From positions 1 to 64,000 of the forward strand of contig CANEHB010000004.1 in NCBI GenBank assembly GCA_947427205.1: a DNA stretch of 64,000 nt, written 5' to 3'. The position numbers were made by a program, and so were the translations under genes. Shown here one piece after another: positions 9,143 through 19,305 of this stretch. The notes under the pieces are model-generated. The model was not told the origin of the DNA, did not search any database, and worked only from the letters and a program-made list of their open reading frames with translations. Origin of the DNA: an uncultured Clostridium sp. (GTDB lineage Bacteria > Bacillota > Clostridia > TANB77 > CAG-508). Positions within the stretch are counted from its first letter, which is position 1. Each line of letters begins with the position of its first letter.

Positions 9143-11164
9143 ATGAAAACAAAAATAAAAAATGTTTTAGATAAAATTAAAAATTCATTTAATGATAATC
9201 TATCAAAATTTAAAAGTCTTATAAAACAAAAATTAGAACCACTAAAACCAAAAATTGATGTATTAAAAAATTTTTTTATTAATATGGCTGAAAAATTACA
9301 TTTAAAACAAATCTATCATTTTACTAGATTAGATAAACTTGTAAATAAATTAAAATCAACTGATAAAAAAGTTTACTTTGACTTAATAAAAAAAACTTTT
9401 ATATTAATTTTTATTCCAATACTAATTTATCTTTATTGTCAATTATTTTGTAACGGAAAATTATTTTTTGAAGAAAAAAGAATGCAATTAAATTTTATTT
9501 TTATTTATTTTATAATAGGATTTTTCTATTGTATTTTTGGAAAAATAAAAATCAGTTTATATTTAAGTATGCTATTAACTTTTATAGCTGGAATAGTAAA
9601 TCATTTTATAACTGCTTTTAGAGGAACTCCTCTAGTTCCATGGGATATATTTTCTTTAAATGTTGCTTTAACAGTTCTCCCTACTTTTAAATTTGCACTT
9701 AGTAAAAAAGCAATATTAGGAATTATATTATTTTTCTTTGGGATTTTTGTATTACATAAAACACATTTTAATAGCTTTAAAAATGGAAAAATAAGAATTT
9801 CATATAGATTAATTGTTTTAGCTATAACAGTTTCATTTACTACTAACTTTTATTTAACTGATATGATTTCAAAATTCGAATTAGATGAAAACTGGGATCC
9901 TAAAGAAGAATATCATAATAATGGTTTAATAGCTAGTTTATTCAAACAATCAAGAAATCTTATTATTAATACCCCTGATGGTTACGATATAAACTCAATA
10001 ACAGAACTAGCTAAATCAATTGAAGTTCCTTTAGTAGAGCATGATGAAAGCTATGAATATCCAAATATTATTGCAATAATGAATGAATCATTTGCTGATT
10101 TAAGTGTTGTAGGAAATTTTAAAACAAATGTAGATTATTTACCTTTTTTTAAAAGTTTAAGTAAAAATGCTATAAAAGGAAATTTACATGTATCAATATT
10201 TGGAGCTACAACTCCTAATAGTGAGTGGGAATTCTTAACATCAAATACAATGGCTTTTGTTCCTAAAAGAACAGTTCCATATCAACAATATGTACTTAGA
10301 AATTCTTATTCACTTGCAACAATATTAAAATCTCAAGGCTATTCAACAAGTGCTATGCATTGTTACTATCCACAAGGATATAATAGAAATTTAGCCTATC
10401 CACGACTTGGATTTAATTCTTTTTCACACATATATACAATGAAAGATTTAACATATATTAGAGAATATCCAAGTGATTTAAGTACATATAAAAATATTAT
10501 TGATATATATGAAAATAAAAAAGAAAATGAAAAAATATTTAACTTCACACTTACCATGCAAAATCATGGTAGTTATACTGATGAAAATTTTACAAGCATG
10601 GTAATTGCTGAAAATGGTCAATATCCAAAATTAAATCAATATTTATCTTTAATAAAAATAGCTGATGAAGCTTTAGAATATTTAATTACTTATTTTGAAA
10701 ATCAAGAAGAGCCTACTATTATAGTTCTATTTGGTGATCATCAACCTTATGTAGAAGATGAATTTTATAAAGATTTATTAGCAAAAAATTATGTCGATCC
10801 TACTTCAAAGGAAGCTACAGAGCAAACTTATATTACACCATTTTTAATTTGGGCAAATTATGATATTGATACAGAAAAATATAAAAATATAACTGATATT
10901 AGCTCAAATTACCTATCTTCATTGCTTTTAGATGTTGCTAATATTCAAAAAACACCATATCTAGAATTTTTAGATGAACTTAGAACTGAAATCCCTATCA
11001 TCACTGGTAATGGATATATGGATAAAGATGGTAAATATCATGATTTCTCAGAAGAAACTGAATATTCAAAATTAATTGAAAATTATAATTATTTACAGTT
11101 TAATAATATGTTTGATAATTCAAGTAAAATAACATCTTTATTTGAAGTTCCAAAATCAAATTAA
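9143..11164 (+). CDS. LTA synthase family (sulfatase-domain) membrane protein
   Basis: N-terminal TM helices; NIIAIMNESFADLSVVGNF, GATTPNSEWEFLTSNTMAFVP, GDHQPY. Confidence 0.9.
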   Translation: MKTKIKNVLDKIKNSFNDNLSKFKSLIKQKLEPLKPKIDVLKNFFINMAEKLHLKQIYHFTRLDKLVNKLKSTDKKVYFDLIKKTFILIFIPILIYLYCQLFCNGKLFFEEKRMQLNFIFIYFIIGFFYCIFGKIKISLYLSMLLTFIAGIVNHFITAFRGTPLVPWDIFSLNVALTVLPTFKFALSKKAILGIILFFFGIFVLHKTHFNSFKNGKIRISYRLIVLAITVSFTTNFYLTDMISKFELDENWDPKEEYHNNGLIASLFKQSRNLIINTPDGYDINSITELAKSIEVPLVEHDESYEYPNIIAIMNESFADLSVVGNFKTNVDYLPFFKSLSKNAIKGNLHVSIFGATTPNSEWEFLTSNTMAFVPKRTVPYQQYVLRNSYSLATILKSQGYSTSAMHCYYPQGYNRNLAYPRLGFNSFSHIYTMKDLTYIREYPSDLSTYKNIIDIYENKKENEKIFNFTLTMQNHGSYTDENFTSMVIAENGQYPKLNQYLSLIKIADEALEYLITYFENQEEPTIIVLFGDHQPYVEDEFYKDLLAKNYVDPTSKEATEQTYITPFLIWANYDIDTEKYKNITDISSNYLSSLLLDVANIQKTPYLEFLDELRTEIPIITGNGYMDKDGKYHDFSEETEYSKLIENYNYLQFNNMFDNSSKITSLFEVPKSN

Positions 11165-11352
11165 ACTATGCTTTATATTTATTACTAGAATAAAATAGAA
11201 TACTATAAAATACAAGATTTCACTAAATCATTTACATCATTATTTATCTACATAACTTATACATATCTTGCTTCTCTTTTCACTGCTAGTAAATGCATAA
11301 TGTTACCAAAAGTTTTATATTATAAGAAATTCGAAACAATTTCATATAAAAT

Positions 11353-11393
11353 AAAAAGTATAGAAATTTGCTAATTTCTATACTTTTTATTTT
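11353..11393. terminator. bidirectional terminator between convergent genes
   Basis: AAAAAGTATAGAAATT-TGCT-AATTTCTATACTTTTTATTTT. Confidence 0.85.
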
Positions 11394-12573
11394 AACGACT
11401 TTCTCTTAAATACAATCTCTTATTATATGCATGTTTTCCTTTTTTTCTATTAATAATAATCCAAAGTGCTCCTATTAATAAAACTATGCCAATTAAAATT
11501 TTAGTTATCTCAGATTTAATTGTTATTTTTTTATCTTCAATAGTAATACTCGGTGTATTATCAATTTCATCATTAGATACAATTCCTGATATAAAACTTC
11601 TACTTTCCTCTTTCTCTTCTATATTCTCATATTCATGCATATCGTACTCTTCTAATATATCATCTAAATTATAGTTGTTATATCCATACTCGAATAAATT
11701 TATTGTATCTAAATATCTTGCACTTAGTCCTTCTTCTGTACTTTCTGCATGCAGTACTACAGCGATTGTTTCAAAACCATCTTTATTACTACTAGAAATT
11801 AAACAATTTTTAGCAGGTGTTGTAAATCCAGTTTTTATACCATTACAATATGGATAATAATATCTATTATCTGCTAACAATAAACTATTAGTATTTCTAT
11901 AAACTCTAGGCTCTTGCCATAATTCTGTATTTGGAAGACTACATTCCATTGTTGTTACCAATTTTCTAAAAGTTTCATTTTGCATACAATATCGTGCAAT
12001 CAAGGCCATATCATATGCTGTAGAATAATGATTTTCGTCATGAGCTCCATTTGCATTTACAAAATTAGTATCTAAACATCCTATTTCTTTTGCTTTTTCA
12101 TTCATTAATTTTGCAAATTCACCCATACTTCCTGAAATATGTTCTGCTAGTATGTTTGCTGCTTCATTTGCAGAGTGAATAATCATTACATTTAATAATT
12201 CTTCTACTGTAAAAGTTTCTCCCACTTGTATATTAGCTGTTGAATATCCAGGTTTTATAGAATTTACTGCTGCATCACTTGCAATTTGAACCTCTTTTAA
12301 ATCACATTTTTCAATAGCAAGTATTGCTGTTAAAATTTTAGTTGTACTTGCTGGATATTTTCTTGCATGCATATCCTTTTCATATAAAACTTTTCCTGTT
12401 TTGTTTTCTATTAAAATAGCTGATTCTGAATAAATCCTCATTTCTCCATCAATTTGTTCATCATTTGGAACTATTGCTTGATTATCACTTGTTGCATATG
12501 AATATTTATAAAATACAAATTGCATTATAAATATAATTATAAAAATTTTAATAAATTTCTCTTTAAATCTCAT
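11392..12573 (-). CDS. serine-type D-Ala-D-Ala carboxypeptidase (DacF/PBP5-like)
   Basis: SAILIENKTGKVLYEKDMHARKYPASTTKILTA, SANEAANILAEH, KTGFT motifs. Confidence 0.93.
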   Translation of the reverse strand: MRFKEKFIKIFIIIFIMQFVFYKYSYATSDNQAIVPNDEQIDGEMRIYSESAILIENKTGKVLYEKDMHARKYPASTTKILTAILAIEKCDLKEVQIASDAAVNSIKPGYSTANIQVGETFTVEELLNVMIIHSANEAANILAEHISGSMGEFAKLMNEKAKEIGCLDTNFVNANGAHDENHYSTAYDMALIARYCMQNETFRKLVTTMECSLPNTELWQEPRVYRNTNSLLLADNRYYYPYCNGIKTGFTTPAKNCLISSSNKDGFETIAVVLHAESTEEGLSARYLDTINLFEYGYNNYNLDDILEEYDMHEYENIEEKEESRSFISGIVSNDEIDNTPSITIEDKKITIKSEITKILIGIVLLIGALWIIINRKKGKHAYNKRLYLRESR

Positions 12574-12877
12574 TTTTCCTCCAGCATATAATTTAATACT
12601 TATCTATAGCTTATACATTTCAAATTAGTATTACTATAATATTAATTGAAAACTATTTTATTACTATTTCTAAAATTTACTTAACATGTTTTTTAATAAT
12701 ATAAAAAGACAATATTTAGTATATCATAAAAAAATTGAATAAATAATAAAGATACAAATATTTAACACAAATAAAATATAGTTTTTGATTTTACTTAAAA
12801 ATTTATAAAAAACATTGACAAACTATTAAATTTGATTTAAAATATAATAGCGTTGTAAATAAATCACGCCACAATAT

Positions 12878-12955
12878 GGTGGATGTAGCGTAGTTGGTTA
12901 ACGCGTCAGTTTGTGGCACTGAAGACCGTGGGTTCGAGTCCCATCTTCCACCCCA
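12878..12955 (+). tRNA. tRNA-His (GTG anticodon), CCA encoded
   Basis: GTGGATGTAGCGTAGTTGGTTAACGCGTCAGTTTGTGGCACTGAAGACCGTGGGTTCGAGTCCCATCTTCCACCCCA. Confidence 0.93.
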
Positions 12956-12966
12956 CTATTTATATA

Positions 12967-12983
12967 TTGGGCTGTAGCCAAGC
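12967..12983 (+). repeat. truncated 5' fragment of tRNA-Gln
   Basis: TTGGGCTGTAGCCAAGC identical to 13049-13065 and then diverges. Confidence 0.75.
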
Positions 12984-13049
12984 TGCTGAGGTTGTTCGAA
13001 CAAAGTGAGTTACAACGTCAGTATGCGATAACTACTCTCTAACAAACAT

Positions 13050-13124
13050 TGGGCTGTAGCCAAGCGGTAAGGCACCAGACTTTGACTCTGGCATGCGCTA
13101 GTTCGAATCTAGCCAGCCCAGCCA
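13050..13124 (+). tRNA. tRNA-Gln (TTG anticodon), CCA encoded
   Basis: TGGGCTGTAGCCAAGCGGTAAGGCACCAGACTTTGACTCTGGCATGCGCTAGTTCGAATCTAGCCAGCCCAGCCA. Confidence 0.95.
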
Positions 13125-13163
13125 AAAAATAAAAGTAATAGCTATGCTATTGCTTTTATTTTT
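13125..13163 (+). terminator. terminator after tRNA-Gln
   Basis: AAAATAAAAGTAATAGC-TAT-GCTATTGCTTTTATTTTTT. Confidence 0.8.
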
Positions 13164-13400
13164 TCGTTTGATTATTTCGGAAACAGAAATAGTATGCCAA
13201 ATGTATACAAAACCATGAACAAGTGAAGAAGTATGCTTATAAAATTTGAATCTAGCTACATCAGCTATGTCCAAAATTTGATTATGCCTTGTTTTCGTTT
13301 GCAAAATTTATGAATATATTAAATTTATATTACAAATATTGTACACCAAAAATTTTAATGCTATAATTTATTATATATTTTATTATAAGGAGATAAATAA

Positions 13401-13700
13401 ATGGATTCATTTGATCTTTTACAAAAATTAGATGCGCAACATGGTAAAAAATCAGATTATAAAACTACTGTTAATATGGAAGATATTAATAAAATAACTG
13501 CAGAAAGAATATCTAGAAATCAGTTAAAAGAAGATGCTGGTTTATCTGATGCAATGACTACACCTGATAAAGAATCTATTTCTCCTAAAGAAACAACTGA
13601 AAAGACTACAAGAAATTTAACACCTACACTTGAAGTAGTAGATATTGTAACAGAAGAACCAGATAAAGGCAAAGATGAAAAAGATGAGGACGCAAGATAA
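13401..13700 (+). CDS. small hydrophilic protein of unknown function
   Basis: 99 aa ORF with AGGAG RBS, followed closely by 13719-14180. Confidence 0.65.
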   Translation: MDSFDLLQKLDAQHGKKSDYKTTVNMEDINKITAERISRNQLKEDAGLSDAMTTPDKESISPKETTEKTTRNLTPTLEVVDIVTEEPDKGKDEKDEDAR

Positions 13701-13718
13701 AATATAAGGAGAGTTAAA

Positions 13719-14180
13719 ATGGTAATATCATTAGAGCAACGTGAAGCTTATAGCGAAGTATTAGAAGTTTTAAGACACATGGATAAAATATATGTTAATA
13801 TGATTCCAAAAAAAATAATAATGTTCTTTTATGATAACTGTTCTCTTGATTATGAATTTACAATGACAAAATCAATTGGAGAAGAAAATTTAAAAGAAAA
13901 AACATTAGATTTACTTTCTTTACTAAATCTAAATTATTGGAATAAAACTAAAAATAAAGATGAATTTATAATGAAATATTCTATAAATGATAAAAGAACC
14001 CAAAAGCAATTAAATTTGCAGTTAGAACAGCAAAATATTTTCACAAAAATTGATATATCTAATATAGATTTAGATTCACAAGATGAGAATCTTCCTGCTT
14101 TAACTAACACAGCCTGGGATATATGTAAAAAAGCTCTTAATTTTATAAAAGAGTTGCTTATAAAATTTTTTAAAGATTAA
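13719..14180 (+). CDS. conserved-looking hypothetical protein
   Basis: 153 aa ORF with RBS (AAGGAGAG), followed by terminator. Confidence 0.65.
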   Translation: MVISLEQREAYSEVLEVLRHMDKIYVNMIPKKIIMFFYDNCSLDYEFTMTKSIGEENLKEKTLDLLSLLNLNYWNKTKNKDEFIMKYSINDKRTQKQLNLQLEQQNIFTKIDISNIDLDSQDENLPALTNTAWDICKKALNFIKELLIKFFKD

Positions 14181-14213
14181 TATTTATTATAACTGTACAA
14201 TTACTTTTAAATT

Positions 14214-14250
14214 ATAAAAATCTCTAGTACTCAGTACTAGAGATTTTTTG
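14214..14250. terminator. Rho-independent terminator
   Basis: AAAAATCTCTAGTACTCAGTACTAGAGATTTTTTG. Confidence 0.85.
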
Positions 14251-14328
14251 ATATAAAATTATTAACTAAAAAACACCAAAAATAGATTTCTCTATTTTGA
14301 TGTTTTAATTTTATTTGTATATAAATTA

Positions 14329-15036
14329 CTATTTTTCTCTTGCCCATATAATTATTCTTCCACTACTATCATCTGTACAAGTTTGTAACGAAATTTCTCT
14401 TTTTCCTTCTGTATCTCTTTTCATATATGAAGCATCATTTGGCGTTGTTTCATACATCTTATAAATTTCGTATGTAATAGTTTCACCTTTTTGATCTGTA
14501 ATTAATATTTTATCCCCTACTGCTAATTTTTTATTGTTTGAGAAAAATAAACCATTTCTATAATTATGTCCAAATATTACTGTATTACCTACTTCATTTA
14601 ATCCTGGTCCATATGCTATTGTAACTGCAATCTCTAAACTCCTTTTTGCATTTGGTGATAAAACAGGATAATCAACTTTTGTTTTAGGTATTTGAATTCT
14701 TCCCATTACTTCATAACCTTCCATATAAACCTTTTCTGGTTCTGTTGTTTCTTCTTCTGGCTCTTCTGGTTCAGGAGTTAAATTATTTAGCAATTCTTCA
14801 GGATTAGTTACATTTTCTAAATTATTTTCTTCATCATCTTTTTTCTTTAAATTTGATGTATCTCTTTTTATAGTAGTTGTTGCTTTTTCAAATTCTTCTA
14901 ATGCTGTTTGAGCATTTGAATTTATAGCTTTAGAACTCAACATATCATATCCAAAATATCCAATTATTCCTAAAATTGCAACTATCAAAACTACTAGAAT
15001 CATAGATAACAAATTACTATACTTATTATTAAACAT
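14329..15036 (-). CDS. sortase (class D-like)
   Basis: GRIQIPKTKVDYPVL, VIFGHNYRNGLFF, LQTCTDDSSGRIIIWARE; N-terminal TM. Confidence 0.9.
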   Translation of the reverse strand: MFNNKYSNLLSMILVVLIVAILGIIGYFGYDMLSSKAINSNAQTALEEFEKATTTIKRDTSNLKKKDDEENNLENVTNPEELLNNLTPEPEEPEEETTEPEKVYMEGYEVMGRIQIPKTKVDYPVLSPNAKRSLEIAVTIAYGPGLNEVGNTVIFGHNYRNGLFFSNNKKLAVGDKILITDQKGETITYEIYKMYETTPNDASYMKRDTEGKREISLQTCTDDSSGRIIIWAREK

Positions 15037-15121
15037 ATCTATATATCTCCAATCTTATAATTTACATAAACTCATATACATATATTATACCATAAACGAC
15101 TTTTATTTTCAAATTTTTTAA

Positions 15122-15153
15122 ATAAAAAAGCAGAACTCCAAAGAGCTCTACTT
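15122..15153 (-). terminator. terminator of alaS
   Basis: minus strand AGTAGAGCTC-TTTG-GAGTTCTGCTTTTTTATTT. Confidence 0.8.
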
Positions 15154-15160
15154 TTAACAA

Positions 15161-16912
15161 TTATTCTAAAATTGCTTTTATCCTTCTTACTCCTGATGAA
15201 GATGCTTCTTCTTTCTTTATTTTAAAATGACCTAAAGTACCTGTTCTTTCAACATGTGGTCCACCACAAAGTTCTATAGATACATCTCCAATTTTATATA
15301 CAGTAACTATATCACCATATTTGTCTAAAAACATTGCTTCTGCTCCCATGCTAATTGCTTCATCTTTTTTCATTTCTAATTTTTCAACTGGAATATCTTG
15401 TTTTATATATTCATTAACTAAATCTTCAACTTTTTGTTTTTCTTCATCTGTCATTTTAGCACCATGTGAAAAATCAAATCTCATTCTCTCTGATGTTATA
15501 TTACTTCCTTTTTGATGTACATGCTCGCCTAAAACTAATTTTAATGCCGCATTTAAAAGATGTGTTGCCGTATGATATTTTGTTTCCATTTCACCTGTTG
15601 ATGCTAATCCACCTTTAAATTTTTGCTCGCTTCCAAGTCTTGATTTTTCTTGATGTTCTTTAAATAATTTTTGATAATCAGACATATCAACTTCTAGTCC
15701 TTCTTCTTTTGCAAGTTCTTCTGTCATTTCTGGTGGGAATCCATAAGTTTCATAAAGATTAAATACAGCTTCTGTATCTAAAACTTTCTTTCCAGCATTT
15801 CTTGTTTTATTTGCAACTTTTTCAAATTCTCTTTCACCATTTTGAAGTGTTTTAACAAATTTATCCTTTTCTTCTATAATAACACTTTTTATTGTTTCTT
15901 TATTTGCTTCTAATTCTGGATATAGTTCTTTTAAGCTTTCAATTGATGTATCAATAATTTCTGGTAATTTATTTAAATCAATTTCTAATTTGTTTAAATG
16001 TCTTGTCATTCTACGTAGTAATCTTCTTAAAATATATCCTCTATCTACGTTACTTGGTCTACCACCATCATTTATTATCATCATACTAGAACGTAAATGT
16101 TCTGTTACAATTCTTCTACTTTGAATATTATCTACTTTTTGTAATTCTACTAATTTATTCATTACAGGTGCAAATAATTCTATTTCAAAAGGTGTTTCTT
16201 TTCCTTGTAATAACATTGTCATTCTTTCTAGTCCTAAACCTGTATCAACATTTTGTTGTTTTAGTTTTGAATATCCATTTTTATCTTTATAAAATTCCAT
16301 GAAAACATTGTTCCAAATTTCTACATACTTTCCACATCCACAAGATGGATTACATTCTTCAGAACATTTTGGCTTTCCAGTATCATAAAACATTTCTGTA
16401 TCTGGCCCACAAGGTCCTTCTTCTCCTGCTATCCACCAGTTATCATCTTTTCCGAAGAAATATATTCTTTCATCAGGTATTCCTGCTTTTTTCCATGCTT
16501 CATATGCTACTTCATCTTTTCCACAGTCTTCATCTCCAGCAAAACATGTAACAGATAATTTTTCTGCTGGAATTTCTAATTCTTTTGTTAAAAATTCATA
16601 ACTCATAGCTATTGATTCTTCTTTAAAATAATCTCCTAGAGACCAGTTTCCAAGCATTTCAAAATATGTTAAATGACGATTATCTCCAACTTCATCAATA
16701 TCATTTGTTCTAACACATTTTTGGAAATCTGTTAATCTTGTTCCTGATGGGTGCTTTTGTCCTAAAAGATATGGTACTAATGGTTGCATTCCAGCTGTTG
16801 TAAATAAAACTGATGGATCATTTTCTGGAATTACTGGTGCTGATGGAATTACACTATGACCATGATTTTTAAAAAAATTTAAATATTTATTTCTTATTTC
16901 AATTGCTTTCAT
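15161..16912 (-). CDS. alaS: alanyl-tRNA synthetase, short form ending after the editing domain
   Basis: 583 aa; catalytic and editing motifs (THLLNAALK, CGGPHVERTGTLGHFKIKKEEASSSGVRRIKAILE*). Confidence 0.95.
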   Translation of the reverse strand: MKAIEIRNKYLNFFKNHGHSVIPSAPVIPENDPSVLFTTAGMQPLVPYLLGQKHPSGTRLTDFQKCVRTNDIDEVGDNRHLTYFEMLGNWSLGDYFKEESIAMSYEFLTKELEIPAEKLSVTCFAGDEDCGKDEVAYEAWKKAGIPDERIYFFGKDDNWWIAGEEGPCGPDTEMFYDTGKPKCSEECNPSCGCGKYVEIWNNVFMEFYKDKNGYSKLKQQNVDTGLGLERMTMLLQGKETPFEIELFAPVMNKLVELQKVDNIQSRRIVTEHLRSSMMIINDGGRPSNVDRGYILRRLLRRMTRHLNKLEIDLNKLPEIIDTSIESLKELYPELEANKETIKSVIIEEKDKFVKTLQNGEREFEKVANKTRNAGKKVLDTEAVFNLYETYGFPPEMTEELAKEEGLEVDMSDYQKLFKEHQEKSRLGSEQKFKGGLASTGEMETKYHTATHLLNAALKLVLGEHVHQKGSNITSERMRFDFSHGAKMTDEEKQKVEDLVNEYIKQDIPVEKLEMKKDEAISMGAEAMFLDKYGDIVTVYKIGDVSIELCGGPHVERTGTLGHFKIKKEEASSSGVRRIKAILE

Positions 16913-17224
16913 TTTTAATTATCCTTATCTATTATATTTAGGTTTTTAGTTATCATAGGCTTTACCCATAAACCTTTTTATAAAAATAATATTAATTACA
17001 TTTTTAATGTTTGTAATTATATTATAAAAACATACATTTTTCAAGTCTTTATGTTAATAATGTATCTATTTTTTACTTTAAAACTAATATAATTTTCATA
17101 TTCAAAAATTAATAATAAATTTTATATTTAACACTAAAACTTATTAAATAGATAAAGCCACCACATAGAAATATCTACGTGATGGCCAAAAGTAGCTTAT
17201 CCTTTCAAAAACCGTATATAAACT

Positions 17225-19066
17225 TTACTCAACCAAAGCTCTCAGGTTCGTCAGTTTCAAGCTTTTATTTCGCTTCGGCACTTTGTTTTTCGGTCCACAA
17301 GGAATCTGTCCCTCAATAATATAGCAGTAAAGGTTTATCACAAGAGACATTTTCCTCATTTCATTTTTCTTAGCCATTCCATGCTTAAGAGTAAGCAATC
17401 TCGCCTCAATAAGCTGGATATTTACTTTTGTCAAGTCAAAATACATCTCGGTGAATTCTAGATCAAATCCAATCTGTTCCTTCAATGCCTCCTCATCAAT
17501 CTCACCTGCTGCAAACTTTCCGAATGCACTTTCGTTTGCCGGAATAAGAAATTCATTTACAAGTTTCTTAAGCCCTTCACTCTCTGTTGCTCCATTTTTC
17601 ACGGCAAATCTAATAGCTGCTTCTTCGATTGTTTCTGGTTTGGTAAACTGCAAAACTTCTTTTTCATATTCCTTATCTATTCCAAGTTCTTTTTTCAGTT
17701 CTTCCCCTGAAATTTCTCCCTTCAGATACAGCAGCAATAACTTTCCGCAATCCTTTTTTATTAAAAGCTCTGCAATTTCAAACTCACGACTTATATCAGA
17801 TGATTCAGTTATATATCCCATCTCACATGCAAATTTAATTGCCGAAAAGAACATTCCAACTTCCATCTTTCTTGTCTCAGGAAGTTCATCATCCCCAATG
17901 TACTTTACATTAAAAACAAAGTTTTCTTTTGCAAGATACTCGAAGAAATAGATAAACCTTTCCTTTTCAGTCTCGCCAGAAACGTCCAGATCTTCTATAA
18001 TGTGATAATACGGAAAATTTTTCATAACAATTCTGGAACCCTCAAAAACTTTAAGTATCCGTTCCTTCTGCTGGCAAGTCTTTATATCTATGTTCTTTAA
18101 TGTCTTATACACATAATAAAGCATGCCCAAGTCCCACTCAGCAAATATCTGCTTGCAGGAAAACAGTTCAACAGGATACACTCCAGATTCCATATTGATC
18201 TTCATTTTCAGCTTTCTTACGTTTGAAAAGCTCTGATTCAATGACGCCTTGTTTTCAGAAATAAACCTGCCTCCATCCAGCTTAAGCTCAGCAAACTCTA
18301 AGAGCTCTTTTCTAAGCTTCTTATCTAATTTGCAAATTTCATGTACCACAGCATCATAAAGAATTCCATCTTCCTTATATGGACTTATCTTATACTCATA
18401 CAAGAAAAACAGTTCCTCCGGATAGAAACTCTTTCTGCTATTGTTTTCTAAAGCCAGTGAATCATTTACCAGTCGAACTGGCTCAAGATCTTTGTAAGTA
18501 ACCACACTATAATCCTCGGCAAAAAAATGATAATCACTGAAAATAATCATATAAACTCTCAGCAATTTTGCCTTTTCAAGATCCGTCATTTCTTCTGGTG
18601 CTCCCCAAAGTCGCTTCGCAATATTCTTCAGTAATTCCTTATAGCCCGCAATGTAATACTGTGCATTTTCAATTGTTCGAAGTTTTGACACTAATGTCAT
18701 AATATCTGCCGATTTCGCCATTGATTTCCCTGCAGAATCAATACCAAAATATTTTTTTACTTTGCCAAAGTCAGCTTTTCCTAAACGCTCCTCGAAAACA
18801 GGAAAAGCCTCTTCAACAATCATCTTGATATTGATTTCATTCACCTCTCCATTCGGAACAAGCACCTCATAGAATTTCACAATTGCTTTTTCATCACTTT
18901 GTGAAATCTTTTCATAAGACACTACCTTCAGTGCCTGAAGTGGTGCTTTTGGTAAGAAATTCTTCATAGGCATCCCTCCTTGAGTTTTTTGTTTTCTGTT
19001 ACTTGTTGCCATGTCTCTTTCTTTCCTTTCTACTATTTTGTTTTCAATGTTCTCTTGAATGAACAC
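17225..19066 (-). CDS. large protein of unknown function, foreign-looking
   Basis: 613 aa ORF; less AT-rich codon usage than neighbours; contains in-frame CGG at 18059-18061. Confidence 0.65.
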   Translation of the reverse strand: MFIQENIENKIVERKERDMATSNRKQKTQGGMPMKNFLPKAPLQALKVVSYEKISQSDEKAIVKFYEVLVPNGEVNEINIKMIVEEAFPVFEERLGKADFGKVKKYFGIDSAGKSMAKSADIMTLVSKLRTIENAQYYIAGYKELLKNIAKRLWGAPEEMTDLEKAKLLRVYMIIFSDYHFFAEDYSVVTYKDLEPVRLVNDSLALENNSRKSFYPEELFFLYEYKISPYKEDGILYDAVVHEICKLDKKLRKELLEFAELKLDGGRFISENKASLNQSFSNVRKLKMKINMESGVYPVELFSCKQIFAEWDLGMLYYVYKTLKNIDIKTCQQKERILKVFEGSRIVMKNFPYYHIIEDLDVSGETEKERFIYFFEYLAKENFVFNVKYIGDDELPETRKMEVGMFFSAIKFACEMGYITESSDISREFEIAELLIKKDCGKLLLLYLKGEISGEELKKELGIDKEYEKEVLQFTKPETIEEAAIRFAVKNGATESEGLKKLVNEFLIPANESAFGKFAAGEIDEEALKEQIGFDLEFTEMYFDLTKVNIQLIEARLLTLKHGMAKKNEMRKMSLVINLYCYIIEGQIPCGPKNKVPKRNKSLKLTNLRALVE

Positions 19067-19144
19067 ATTACTACTTTTTGGTAACTAGTCATACATTTCC
19101 ATTTTATCATGTTATGTTAACTTTTGCAATATAAAAATTTAAAA

Positions 19145-19180
19145 AGTACAGAACGCAAATTATTACGCATTCTGTACTCT
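19145..19180 (-). terminator. terminator downstream of 19306-19863
   Basis: minus strand AGTACAGAATGCG-TAATAATT-TGCGTTCTGTACTTTTT. Confidence 0.75.
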
Positions 19181-19305
19181 TTTTCTTTCACAATAAAATC
19201 TTGTGTGTCTCGGTTTACATTACTTGCGAATTATTACTCCTCGCTGGCTTCTGCTTTTTTAGATAGTCCATTCTCATTTCAAAAATCATTTTCAGATATG
19301 TTTTA

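Noticed and set aside
13098-13304. 68-aa minus-strand ORF
   Set aside because: Overlaps tRNA-Gln and its terminator; no RBS; likely spurious.
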